This document shows, in pieces, positions 55,265 to 64,000 of a stretch of 64,000 bases of DNA (positions are counted from its first letter, which is position 1; each line of letters starts with the position of its first letter). A program made the position numbers and the translations under genes. The stretch is taken from the NCBI GenBank assembly GCA_024516035.1, contig CM044958.1:8514771-8578770 (forward strand), in the 5' to 3' direction. The notes below the pieces were generated by a model that was given only the letters and a program-made list of their open reading frames with translations, was not told the origin of the DNA and made no database searches. The stretch comes from Bactericera cockerelli. Taxonomy: Eukaryota > Arthropoda > Insecta > Hemiptera > Triozidae.

Positions 55265-55440
55265 CCTTTTTTTTAAAAAAAAAGCTTTATTAGGTAAAAC
55301 AAAAAATATATACAGTAGAACACAATGAAATATAAAGAAAAACAAAAAGATTAAACAAAATACAAAAAGAAAAAAAGAGAGAAATGTCCTACCTAAAGGG
55401 CGGGTTATTGCCTGTGGCAATCTCTTCCACCCAACCCTTT
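55265..55440 (-). repeat. RT-tail element, minus orientation
   Basis: A-run and agctttattaggtaaaacaa at the left, ggcgggttattgcctgtggc and aatctcttccacccaa at the right. It sits 17 bases after the exon end. Confidence 0.75.
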
Positions 55441-56578
55441 TTGACTTTTGTAAACAAATAATGGCCGGTTCTTTCAGAAATGACAAAAACAAGGTTTCGT
55501 AAAACCTCGGTTAGACTCGATCTCGTATCAAAACCTCTGCCGAGGTGTGAAGAACGCCCTATATAAAGAAAGAAACGGCGCGGTAGAGTGTAAGGTAATA
55601 CACATTACACAGGCACACTACGCGCCAATAAGCGTTGCACTAAAGTTGAGCAATTGTTAGGGTTTTTTCTACACTACTGACACATATATCTGCATTGGAT
55701 ATCTGTCCGACTTTCCATGGCGTCGAGTTCTACACTTTCTGTTATTGGTCTAGCAAATGGTGGGTAAAACTCCCGTTGTGATATGACCTTGGAGTCATGG
55801 TAGTCGAAAACAACATTGAACCTCATTACAACCCAACAAACAAAATATGTTACATTTCTTTTTGATCATTTCTAGCCCCTACCCATACAATATTTTGAAA
55901 TCCACCTTCCAGTAAAAAAAAACTGCCAATTACTTCCACATTGCCAATTACTTGGACACAATACTTCCACGTGATTGTTTCACATTGTATAGGTACACTC
56001 CCAAATTTTGAGATTTTATACTAAATCACTTGTATCTCCAAAACCACCTAACCGATTTTTTTAAAATTTATTTAATTTGGTAGAATACTATTTTTCCTAC
56101 ATTCTAGTTTTTACAAAAAAAAATCTGTATAGACAAGTGGTGGAACTTGTTTTTTGACTTTTTTGTCCAAAATTTCGGATTTTCTTAAATACCCGAGTTA
56201 AATTATAATTAATTAAAAAATAGAACAATAATATGCATATGCATTCAAAGTTTCATAAAAATCGGGTGTACCGTTCACAAGATATAAGCGTTTGAGTAAA
56301 AAGTTAGTGGTCAGGCGCATGGTCTTTTTCACCTAGAACCGCTGGTACAAACTCGATGAAATTATAAAAAATTTCATCAAAATCTGTTGTGTAGTTTCCA
56401 AGATTTGCGTGTTACAAGGAATATTTTTAACAGACGGACACAAAACAAAAGTTGCTCAGGAGGTTGTGAAACGTCCAGAAATCTGAAAAAAATTGAAATT
56501 GGAGCAAAAAAATATATTTTTTTACAAAAAAATTTTTCTTTTTACTTTTTTTTTTACAAAATATATCACAAAACTTCC

Positions 56579-56580
<2 letters not shown>
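55441..56580. repeat. Probable intron with old repeats
   Basis: 55720-55830 is a 5S-SINE body fragment on the + strand (aaatggtgggtaaaactccc, gtcgaaaacaacattgaacc). 56040-56450 has phrases common in retroelement untranslated regions (gtaccgttcacaagatataa, gtgtagtttccaagatttgc, agacggacacaaaac). No exon is recognised. Confidence 0.5.
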
Positions 56581-56615
<35 letters not shown>

Positions 56616-56692
56616 AAAGCAACTACACCAACACAGATATAAAGTCAAAGGATGACATCTATGAGGGCAATAACTGTTGCTGGTCTCTTTCC

Positions 56693-59640
56693 CTACTGGA
56701 AAATATCCGGTTGGTTTTCCAGGGTGTTAAAAGTTGACATGATGGAAATAATGGGAGATTTAAAGAGACATGTTTCTTTCTTGTTTGGCAGGTGGAAGGT
56801 CAAATTTCCTGAGTTTCTTAGTCTGTTATTAGGGACTCTTAGGTGTATTTTCTCTAGAATGTAGGGGCAGTTAAGATTAAAGTTTAGAACATTAAGTAAA
56901 AATGTCATTTGTTGTTTTTCCCTTCGGTTTGCTAGGGTTTCTAGGTCAAGATTTTCAGTCAACAAGTTATATTCAATGTACTCAGGATAAAGAGGATAGA
57001 AATTAAATGTTTTAAAAAACATACCTCGTACAAATCTTGCCTGGATTCGTTCAATGGCCCTTTTCCCCACCTTTGTATACGGCAGCCAAATTATTGAACC
57101 GTATTCTAAGACAGATCTTACCAAAGATTGATATAAAATTTTAATCACGTCAATATCTTGGATGGGTTTACTGTATCTCATTATCATACCTAGCCTCTGG
57201 TAACCTTTGCATTCAGTGATCTGTCTATGAGAGTCGAAGTTTAAATTACTTTGGAAGTGTATTCCTAAATCTTTGTACTCATTCACATATTTTAGGACTG
57301 TGTTATTGATGTTATAAGAGTACTGAGGTGGACTTGGGTTCTTTTTGTTGGTGTATACCATCACAGAGCATTTTTCAGGGTGGAAATTTAAACCAATAGT
57401 TGCAAGCCATTTAGTAATTGAGCTCAAGTCATCTTGTAGAAGCTGATAATCTTCAATTGTTTTGACGGGTCTAAAAATTTTTACGTCATCAGCGTAGAGG
57501 AGTATATTGGAGTGCAGGACATGTTGGCAGATTTCATTGTATGCAAGTATAAAAATTAAACTACTTAATTTGCTGCCCTGAGCTACTCCCGAGGGGGGTG
57601 TAAATGGGGTGGATTTTGAATTTTTATATTGCACAACAATTTTTCTGTTTTGCAGATAACTTGCAAATAAATTAACCAAAGGGGGAGAAAAACCTGTTTT
57701 TACCAATTTTTGTAATATAGAGTCATGGGCCAACCTATCGAAACATTTTTCGATATCGGTGTACACTACGTGTACATCTGCCTGAGGCAGTTTTCTCGCT
57801 ATAATGTCAGAGAATTGTACCAAATTTGTAATGGTCGATTTTTTATTAACAAAACCATGCTGATTTTCTGATATTTTGTTGGAGATGAAAACTGAAATTT
57901 TGTTGTAAAGAACACCCTCGAAAATTTTAGCAATGGCATTTAGATTTGAAATTGGGCGATGTAGGGCCACGTTAGTGCACATTGGTTTCTTGGGGACGGG
58001 ATGTACAATTGACTCTTTTAAACCATCTGGAAAAATGCCAGTTTTTAAACACAAATTAAACAGTATAGAGAGGGGGAATTTTATTTCTTCAATACAGTTT
58101 ACAAAAATCAAGGGAGGAATGCCGTCTGGACCAGGTGGTTTGTTTTTTGGCATAGATTTTATCACATCAGAAACATTGTTCTGTGATATAAGACCTAGGT
58201 GGAAATAGTCCAAATTAGAGTCGGGATTGAAATCAGGGCAGTAATTTGATGTTGTCTGGTTGTAAGCTTTCATAAAATGTTCTGCGAATGCGTCTGCTAT
58301 TTCTTGAGGGTTTGAAATTTCTTTATCGTTGTAGGTGAGTATGGTTTTTGGAGGATCTTTTCTTTTTTCTTTTGTAAATTGCCAAAACGGCTTACTATTC
58401 CCTTTTTTAATTTCATTAGATATATGTTTAACATGATCAAGATAGTCTTGTTTGATTTGGGCTTTACAGCTTTTCTTCAACTTTTTTAACTCGATATTTT
58501 GTTTAGCAGAGCGTTTTTTAAGTTTCCTCAGTCTCTCTTTTTTTATGAAATTTTTTATCGATTTTTTAAGCCACCAGGATGGGAATTTGTGATTTCTATT
58601 TTTTTGTAAAAATATTGGAACACAATTTTTAAAAATGTTGTTTAATTCATGATATAAATAATTTAAACCATCATTAGGATTTTCTTTTTGTTCAAGTATG
58701 TTCCATTGTTTTTCTCCTAATTCTTTTTTGAGTTTATAGAAGTCAGTTTTTTTAAAGAAGAATTTGGGGGGTTCATGTTCCAAAGAAGATTGGGTGGTTC
58801 CTGTGTTTTCAACTTTTATACTAATTTCTAATGGAGGATGGTGGTCATTAGGCTTTACCAAACCGTCTTCAATACTTATGTGGGTGTGGCATATTTTATT
58901 CCTAGAGATTTTAAAGCTATCAAAATTGGATAGGTACAGATCTAGGGTTCTACCAAATTTATTTTTAATACGATTAAAAGATTTTAATTCATAAAAACTC
59001 ATGAGTCTGCGTAGGTAGTGTATTCGACTTGATTGCAATCTTTGGTCTACAAGCTCTTCAGTGTCTATCTCATATTCAGGAATGTTATAGTCACCAAGAA
59101 GAATGAGACATTTCCCTGCTAATTCCTCACGACCACAAAGAGTTTCAGAAAAATGTTCAAGTGTTTTTGGTTTTACTGGTGGGGGGAGGTAAGTTAGGAC
59201 TATGTGTACCTCTTGACCATATAGTGAGCATTTAGCCCAAAGGGTTTCCTCATCTTGAGATGATTTGTTCCATTGAGTAATTGGTACAATAGAAAATTCC
59301 TTTTTTAAAGCTAGAATCAATCCACCACCGCATTTTTTTGTTGTTTTACTCAAGTCCCTATCTTGCCTTATTATTTCATATCGGGAATCAAATAGTTCCC
59401 TTATATTAATGTCCGGTGTAAGCCAGCTCTCGACAATAGCAACAATGTCGTAGTCTTCGGCTATTAAATTAAGGTAAAACTCTTGAATTTTATTTGGCGA
59501 CTTTATACTTTGGGTATTTTGATAAAAAATTCGAATTGACCTTACATTATTAATTTTGCTTGTTTTATTTGTCGAGTATAATGTTGTGGAGGGGTGTGTG
59601 CCTCTTATACAAGAGTCGTCAGAACTGTCTGAAAATTTGG
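56693..59640 (-). CDS. ORF2 of retrotransposon 4: endonuclease and reverse transcriptase, intact
   Basis: Open from about 59640 (overlapping the end of ORF1, no ATG at the start) to the stop at 56693, roughly 980 residues. Endonuclease: IRIFYQNTQSI, IVAIVESWLTPDIN, KCGGGLILALK, CLILLGDYNIPE and GRTLDLYLS. Polymerase: [82 protein letters not shown] and the catalytic LLYADDVKIF (near 57495). The C-terminus IWLPYTKVGKRAIERIQARF is like that of element 3. No RNase H. Translation may begin by reinitiation after ORF1 (inference). Confidence 0.87.
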
Positions 59641-61205
59641 TTTAATCATAGGATGGTGAATTTTATTTCGGAGTACTTGACTGTATAATGGGCGCTGGTG
59701 TGCCTGAGGTATGTGAATGTTGTAGTGGGGTGGGGGAGGGTTGTAACGAGGTGGTTGAGGAGGGCGGTTGTTATAATAGTTAGTTGAGTTTGTGTTAGTT
59801 TGTAGTCGCATATTATTGTATCTATTATGTTGTGTTGGTTGAAAGCTAAATGGAGTTTTGGATTGTGGTACTGAAGAGTCCATATAGTATCGTCTGTTAT
59901 TAGTATTATTAGGTCTGTTGTATTTGTATGTATTGCTAGAGTCATGTTTGAATGATTGTGATATATAAGATGACTTGTAAGTATGATCAAATTTAACTTT
60001 AATACCAAACACTTTGTTAACAATCTTGTTGCACAGAGTGTATTTGCCCTTTAAGTTCATGTGGAACATGTCAACTCCCATGTGTTGCATGTTAATAAAG
60101 TTATAAGGGTTAAGAACAGTAATATTTTTATATTTGCCTATGTATTGTTTTATTTTACCATTCATTTTACTGATATGCATATTTATTTTTCTGATATCAT
60201 ATCTTGGGAAAGCAAGTACAAGTAAAACCTGAAAGTCTTTACATTTAACATAGAGATTATCTAGTGCGTTTTGAATGTCATTCCATTTGGTTTTGAAAAC
60301 ATCGTTGGTGCTAGCCACAACACAAATGTGAGAATTTGTTCTGAGTTTTTCAATTTTGATACTATTAACAATTTCTTTGAGATTTTTGCCAGGTAGACAA
60401 ATTGTTTTTACACTGTATTTGGGTGCTACTGTTTTATGAATGATTTGTTCTATCTGTTTAGTGTGGCTATCACCAATTACAAATAGTCTGTTGCAATTAT
60501 TAGAAGTTGTTGATTTAAAGCTATTTTTATTATTTAAATCTATAGGGTCTGGTGTCTTCTGGTTTGAAGGCTGCTCTGCATCTGTTGTCCTCTCCAGATC
60601 GATAACATCCTGTACTCTGGGTATAGTTGGAACAGGGTTAGAGTTCTTCTCCTCTAGTTGATGTGTGGACCTATCTGAGGTTCCTGCCTGAGAAGTCAAC
60701 TGATTAATTTTGCTTTCAAGTTGTTTTATCTCCAGTTTCATTGCTACATTTTCGTCATTTGTTATTTGAATTTCTTTTTCTTTTGAGTCAATTGTTAAGC
60801 TGAGTTGTTTGACTTTTTCATCGGTCAGTTTCTTGTAGTCAGAGTTTTCTTCTCATGCTCCTCAGATGTTGTCAGAAGTGTCTCATTCAATAAATCTTTG
60901 TTTTTAACTTGGGAGTGTAAATGTTTATTTTCATTATGAAGTTTATGAATGTCTCTGGTCATTTCACTGATTTTTTCAGTATATTTAGCATTATTGAGAA
61001 TTTCTTTATTGTAGTTGTTTATGATGTCAATGATTCCTGATAGGAATGAAGGAGTAAGAAGATCATTGTCATTGTCGATGATTTGATACATGTGAGAGTA
61101 AATGTCACTAGCTACTTGATGAAGTTGGTCATCAAGTATGTTCAAATTAAGTTTTTGACCACTAAGTGTTTCTAAATGAAATATGTGGGCTCTAGTAAGA
61201 ACCAT
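59605..61205 (-). pseudogene. ORF1 of retrotransposon 4: coiled coil plus SGNH-esterase-like domain, one frameshift
   Basis: It starts at ATG 61205 (MVLTRAHIFHLETLSGQKLN). The first frame ends at 60825 after SEEHEKKTLTTRN. A one-base shift near 60845 gives NSDYKKLTDEKVKQLSLTID, continuing through a coiled coil (MKLEIKQLESKINQL) into LFVIGDSHTKQIEQIIHKTV (60470), where GDSH fits block I of SGNH hydrolases. VVASTNDVFKTKWNDI and MGVDMFHMNLKGKYTLCNKI follow; DMFHMNLKG resembles the DxxH catalytic block. The tail is Asn/Pro/Tyr-rich (PPQPPRYNPPPPHYNIHIPQ). About 530 residues overall. Confidence 0.85.
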
Positions 61206-61537
61206 GTTGTCAATTTTTTAGAAATAATTCCTTAGAAAAGAATGTCAGGTTATATACTTCACTATTTTTAGGGTAGTGAAAGGTCAATATTCAAACAAGG
61301 AAAAAGTTTGGAGAAAAATTACGTAGTTGTAATAAAATTAAAAAATATTTTTTTGCAATTGAAGGGTTCACTTATCTGATATGATGAACAGCTAGTTGTC
61401 TTTTTCAATAAAAAATACACAGTACTGTCACTTTAAAATATTTTTTTCGTCAATTTTAACTATTAAAATTAAAATAAAATTGAAATTATTTTAGAGCACG
61501 AAATTTGTGTGTGCACTCACTTGGACTTTATCTCATC

Positions 61538-62310
61538 GATTTCAAATATTAGAAATTTCTTGGAAGTAAAATCTATGCTCGAGTTTTATATATCCGCTAA
61601 ATGCGACCGCTGAATGAGGGTCAAAGTAATACTTAGAAATTTACCCCAGTCTCAATTACCCACCTTTGTTCTTTGAAGAACGAGGGTCAAAGTGATACTT
61701 AAAAACTTACTAATCAGAGTAATAATAAATCCTTCCGTTTTCTAATATTGGAAATTTCTCGGAGGTAATATCAATTTAATGTATCCTATAGTTAAATGAA
61801 AATTTATGCTAATATACATAAGTTTAATAAATCTGTATGGAATTTTCTATTACAGTGGAAATTCTTGGAAAAGCAATTTAAAATTAAATTAATAAACAAC
61901 TATTCGAATACTCTCAACTCGAAAGTTAACCAACTGAAACATTATAGGATATAACATTATACGTATTATTATTCAATTCCGCCGTTGCCAATACCCTATA
62001 CGTTCTCAAGTGCCCCCTTTTTTTCTTTTTCGGGTGCTTTTAATTGCATAGTGAGTTGCTTCTTTCCTGGAAGTTGGAGGGTCAAGTTTTTGTTTCTCGA
62101 TAAGTAAATACTTGGAAAGCGGAGCGGAGAATGCACTCATAATAGCCATTCGACGAATTCTTCTTCTTTTGAAATTGCTTCATTAAAAGTCCGGATTTCT
62201 CTTGTAACGAAACACCACCATTATAGGGTATATTTCTTGTATGTTCTGTAGTGTTTTTTGAAAATTATCCTCTATTCGCAGGAAACTTACAAACCTACTA
62301 CCCACATTAA
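61538..62310. repeat. Palindromic repeat copies and unassigned sequence
   Basis: tttcaaatattagaaatttc (61538) and gttttctaatattggaaatt (61737) are parts of the small palindromic repeat. gaacgagggtcaaagtgata and gaatgagggtcaaagtaata (61613, 61678) form a loose tandem pair. No gene. Confidence 0.6.
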
Positions 62311-62532
62311 GTTTCTAGTAAACAATATAGTTTTCAATGTGTCTGCGCACACTTGTCCGAAGTGTACGGATCTTAGTTTCTAGTAAACAACATAGTTTTC
62401 AATGTATCTGCGCACATTTGTCCGGAGTGTACGGGTCTTAGTTTCTAGTAAACAACATAGTTTTCAATGTGTCTGCGTACACTTGTCCTGATCGGAGCGT
62501 CCGGACTTCTTGTGATGTTTACTAGAAACATG
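62311..62532. repeat. 65-bp tandem repeat ending in an inverted copy
   Basis: Units start at 62311, 62376 and 62441 (gtttctagtaaacaacatag, ttttcaatgtgtctgcgcac, acttgtccggagtgtacggg). After the third, tgatgtttactagaaac (62514-62530) inverts the unit start, so the block is bounded by inverted gtttctagtaaac ends. It could be a MITE with an expanded 5' end. Confidence 0.85.
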
Positions 62533-62894
62533 CTCAACTTAAATAATATAAGTACATGTATGATTTATGTATTCAATTACATTAATTTATATTTACCTGT
62601 ATAAAAGACTAAACAAAGGTCTTTGCACACTGCACTGACAGAAATGGCGGAAAATTATGTAACTACGTGATCTGTTGGAACGAACGTACTTAAAGAAATG
62701 TAAATAAAAGACATTGTTTCTCTATTTGAATAAAAGTCACATAAAATGCATCTTGGAACTTGGAACAAAGAATTAGAATAATAATTTCAGAAGAAGTAAA
62801 GGAAAAATAATAAGGAGAAAAAGACAGCATTCCAGCACGTGATTTCAGTGGGCACAGGGATGTATTAATAAAAGTTCCCAGTTATGTGTTACTC
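62533..62894. other. Unassigned
   Basis: AT-rich; no coding or repeat signature recognised. Confidence 0.4.
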
Positions 62895-63012
62895 ATTTTC
62901 GTAAAATAACAACTACACAAACTCGCTTTACTAAATTTTTGCTGAACTTGGGACTTGTACCTCCAACCTCCAGTTTACCCGTCTTATCGAACAAGCTACT
63001 GAGGTCGGTTAA
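62895..63012 (-). repeat. T3 tRNA-like SINE, minus orientation, decayed
   Basis: On the - strand: ccgacctcagtagcttgttc, gataagacgggtaaactgga, ggttggaggtacaagtccca and tttagtaaagcgagtttgtg. Confidence 0.75.
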
Positions 63013-63713
63013 CTATTTGGTATGTATTATAATGACCAAAAATTCGTCTGTTCAGAATAATATATTTTTATGTGTATGTATGAACGTGACTGGAAGGAAA
63101 ATGCTGACATGAAAGCTAGGTCATGGAATAGATGGTGATGGGTTGTTTTGAGCTTTTGTTAAGCTGCCAACCCTGTAGCACGGGAAAATTAAAATTAGAG
63201 AGTGGACTGTATCACTTAGGTTTGGAGGGTTTGAATCCCTTCAATGTAAAGTTCAAAGTTTTAGATAATTATGGAATAAGAAACGAACTGACACCAGAAA
63301 TAATAAATGGTTGAGTCTTACCTGGTGACTTCGCTGATTTATTTTATTACTTTTGAAAACCCCATACTTACTCCCCACTTGTAGTAAAGGAAAAAGGAAT
63401 GAGATTCTACAAGTTCCCTATCAGAGTTAAACCCCTTGTGCCATTTAATAATTAATTTTGGAGGAAAATATGAAACCACACTTGCAAAGGACTTGGTTTT
63501 AGATAGTTCTAGGCGAACTTAATAGCTTGACGCTATTTCACAAAAAATCGTACTAGACGTACAGCAAATTAAGAAAACTAGTTGTTCCTCTTAAGATGGC
63601 TAAAAACACAGTGACGCGGTGAGCATAGATTGCATTTCACCGAATCAAAAAGGAGACAAGAAAATCGACAAATTTAACAAGTTAGGTACTTGCTTTTGCC
63701 CTTTCACAGTATG
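63013..63713. other. Unassigned
   Basis: No convincing exon. A short + strand frame at 63132-63314 has no splice or family support. Confidence 0.4.
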
Positions 63714-64000
63714 TGGCCTCCTCCATCCTGTTTCCTTTACCTCCATTCCCTCCTGCCTCCTCCATCCTGTTTCCTTTACCTCCATTCTCTCCTGCCTCCT
63801 CCATCCTGTTTCCTTTACCTCCATTCTCTCCTGCCTCCTCCATCCTGTTTCCTTTACCTCCATTCCCTCCTGCCTCCTCCATCCTGTTTCCTTTACCTCC
63901 ATTCCCTCCTGCCTCCTCTATCCTGTTTCCTTTACCTCCATTCCCTCCTGCCTCCTCCATCCTGTTTCCGTTACCTCCATTCCCTCCTGCCTCCTCTATC
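63714..64000. repeat. 39-bp minisatellite reaching the window end
   Basis: About 7.3 copies of cctcctccatcctgtttcct followed by ttacctccattccctcctg. Copies differ at one or two positions. The period is divisible by three and two - strand frames stay open (13-residue units EVKETGWRRQEGM and GGKGNRMEEAGGN), but no other gene evidence supports translation. Confidence 0.93.

Larger units (their letters stand above)
56581..61537 (-). mobile_element. Non-LTR retrotransposon 4, nearly full length
   Basis: The 3' end is the T-run at 56581-56614 (poly(A) on the - strand). The 5' end is near 61537, where the flanking palindromic repeat (acttccga / tttcaaatattagaaattt) that it split resumes. It has a 5' UTR, ORF1 and an overlapping ORF2. 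A single frameshift in ORF1 is the only damage I see. ORF2 is related to retrotransposon 3. ORF1 with an esterase-like domain is known from CR1-type elements, so that group is the likeliest. Confidence 0.88.

Overview
The window is AT-rich eukaryotic DNA, most likely from an insect and probably a hemipteran. The organism is an inference from the insect-type exons, short spliced exons in long introns, and several tRNA- and 5S-derived SINE families; no marker in the window names a species. One gene is certain. Nine exons of adenylosuccinate synthetase (AdSS, purine synthesis) run on the + strand from 1516 to the stop codon at 40299. The N-terminal exon or exons lie upstream of the window. A second gene is suggested by a promoter-like region with an untranslated first exon near 49671-49894 and two phase-compatible exons at 54796-54843 and 54983-55248. 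These encode an unrecognised protein with one membrane span.

Layout. 1-5660: AdSS exons at 1516 and 3340, SINEs, and a 1.2-kb foldback element (4333-5551) carrying a SINE. 5664-9665: an array of copies of the next exon's 3' splice site, split by a complete 2.4-kb DNA transposon (6044-8464) with an intact 584-residue transposase-like gene. 9666-15872: AdSS exons at 9666 and 15700, separated by SINEs and a 2.4-kb array of about 47 copies of the next acceptor plus exon start. 16083-17739 and 19621-21276: two nearly identical 1.66-kb foldback elements. 21757-31491: copies of another acceptor plus exon start, split by a non-LTR retrotransposon (22344-30745, 13-bp target duplication) that itself holds a second retrotransposon (about 24076-28140). 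31485-40299: the last four AdSS exons, a MITE-like element and further retrotransposon fragments. 40300-54780: mostly gene-poor DNA with old SINEs and the second gene's promoter. 56581-61537: a nearly complete non-LTR element on the - strand whose ORF1 carries an SGNH-esterase-like domain. 62311-64000: tandem repeats.

The main signal is inside AdSS. Five splice junctions (acceptors at 9666, 15700 and 31485; donors after 18725 and 37919) each have extra copies of the junction itself, made of a few exon bases plus the adjoining intron. Arrays range from 2 to about 47 copies. At 31485 a SINE landed seven bases inside the exon, and its 19-bp target duplication rebuilt the acceptor. After 37919 the extra donors are 30 bp apart and stay in frame, so they could add 10, 20 or 30 residues. 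One AdSS exon (3340-3469) is one base short of its expected phase.

Repeat names used below: T1-T6 are tRNA-like SINE families; 5S-SINE is derived from 5S rRNA; 'RT-tail' is a recurrent 3'-terminal retroelement segment that contains the motif ggcaataaccccgcccttt.
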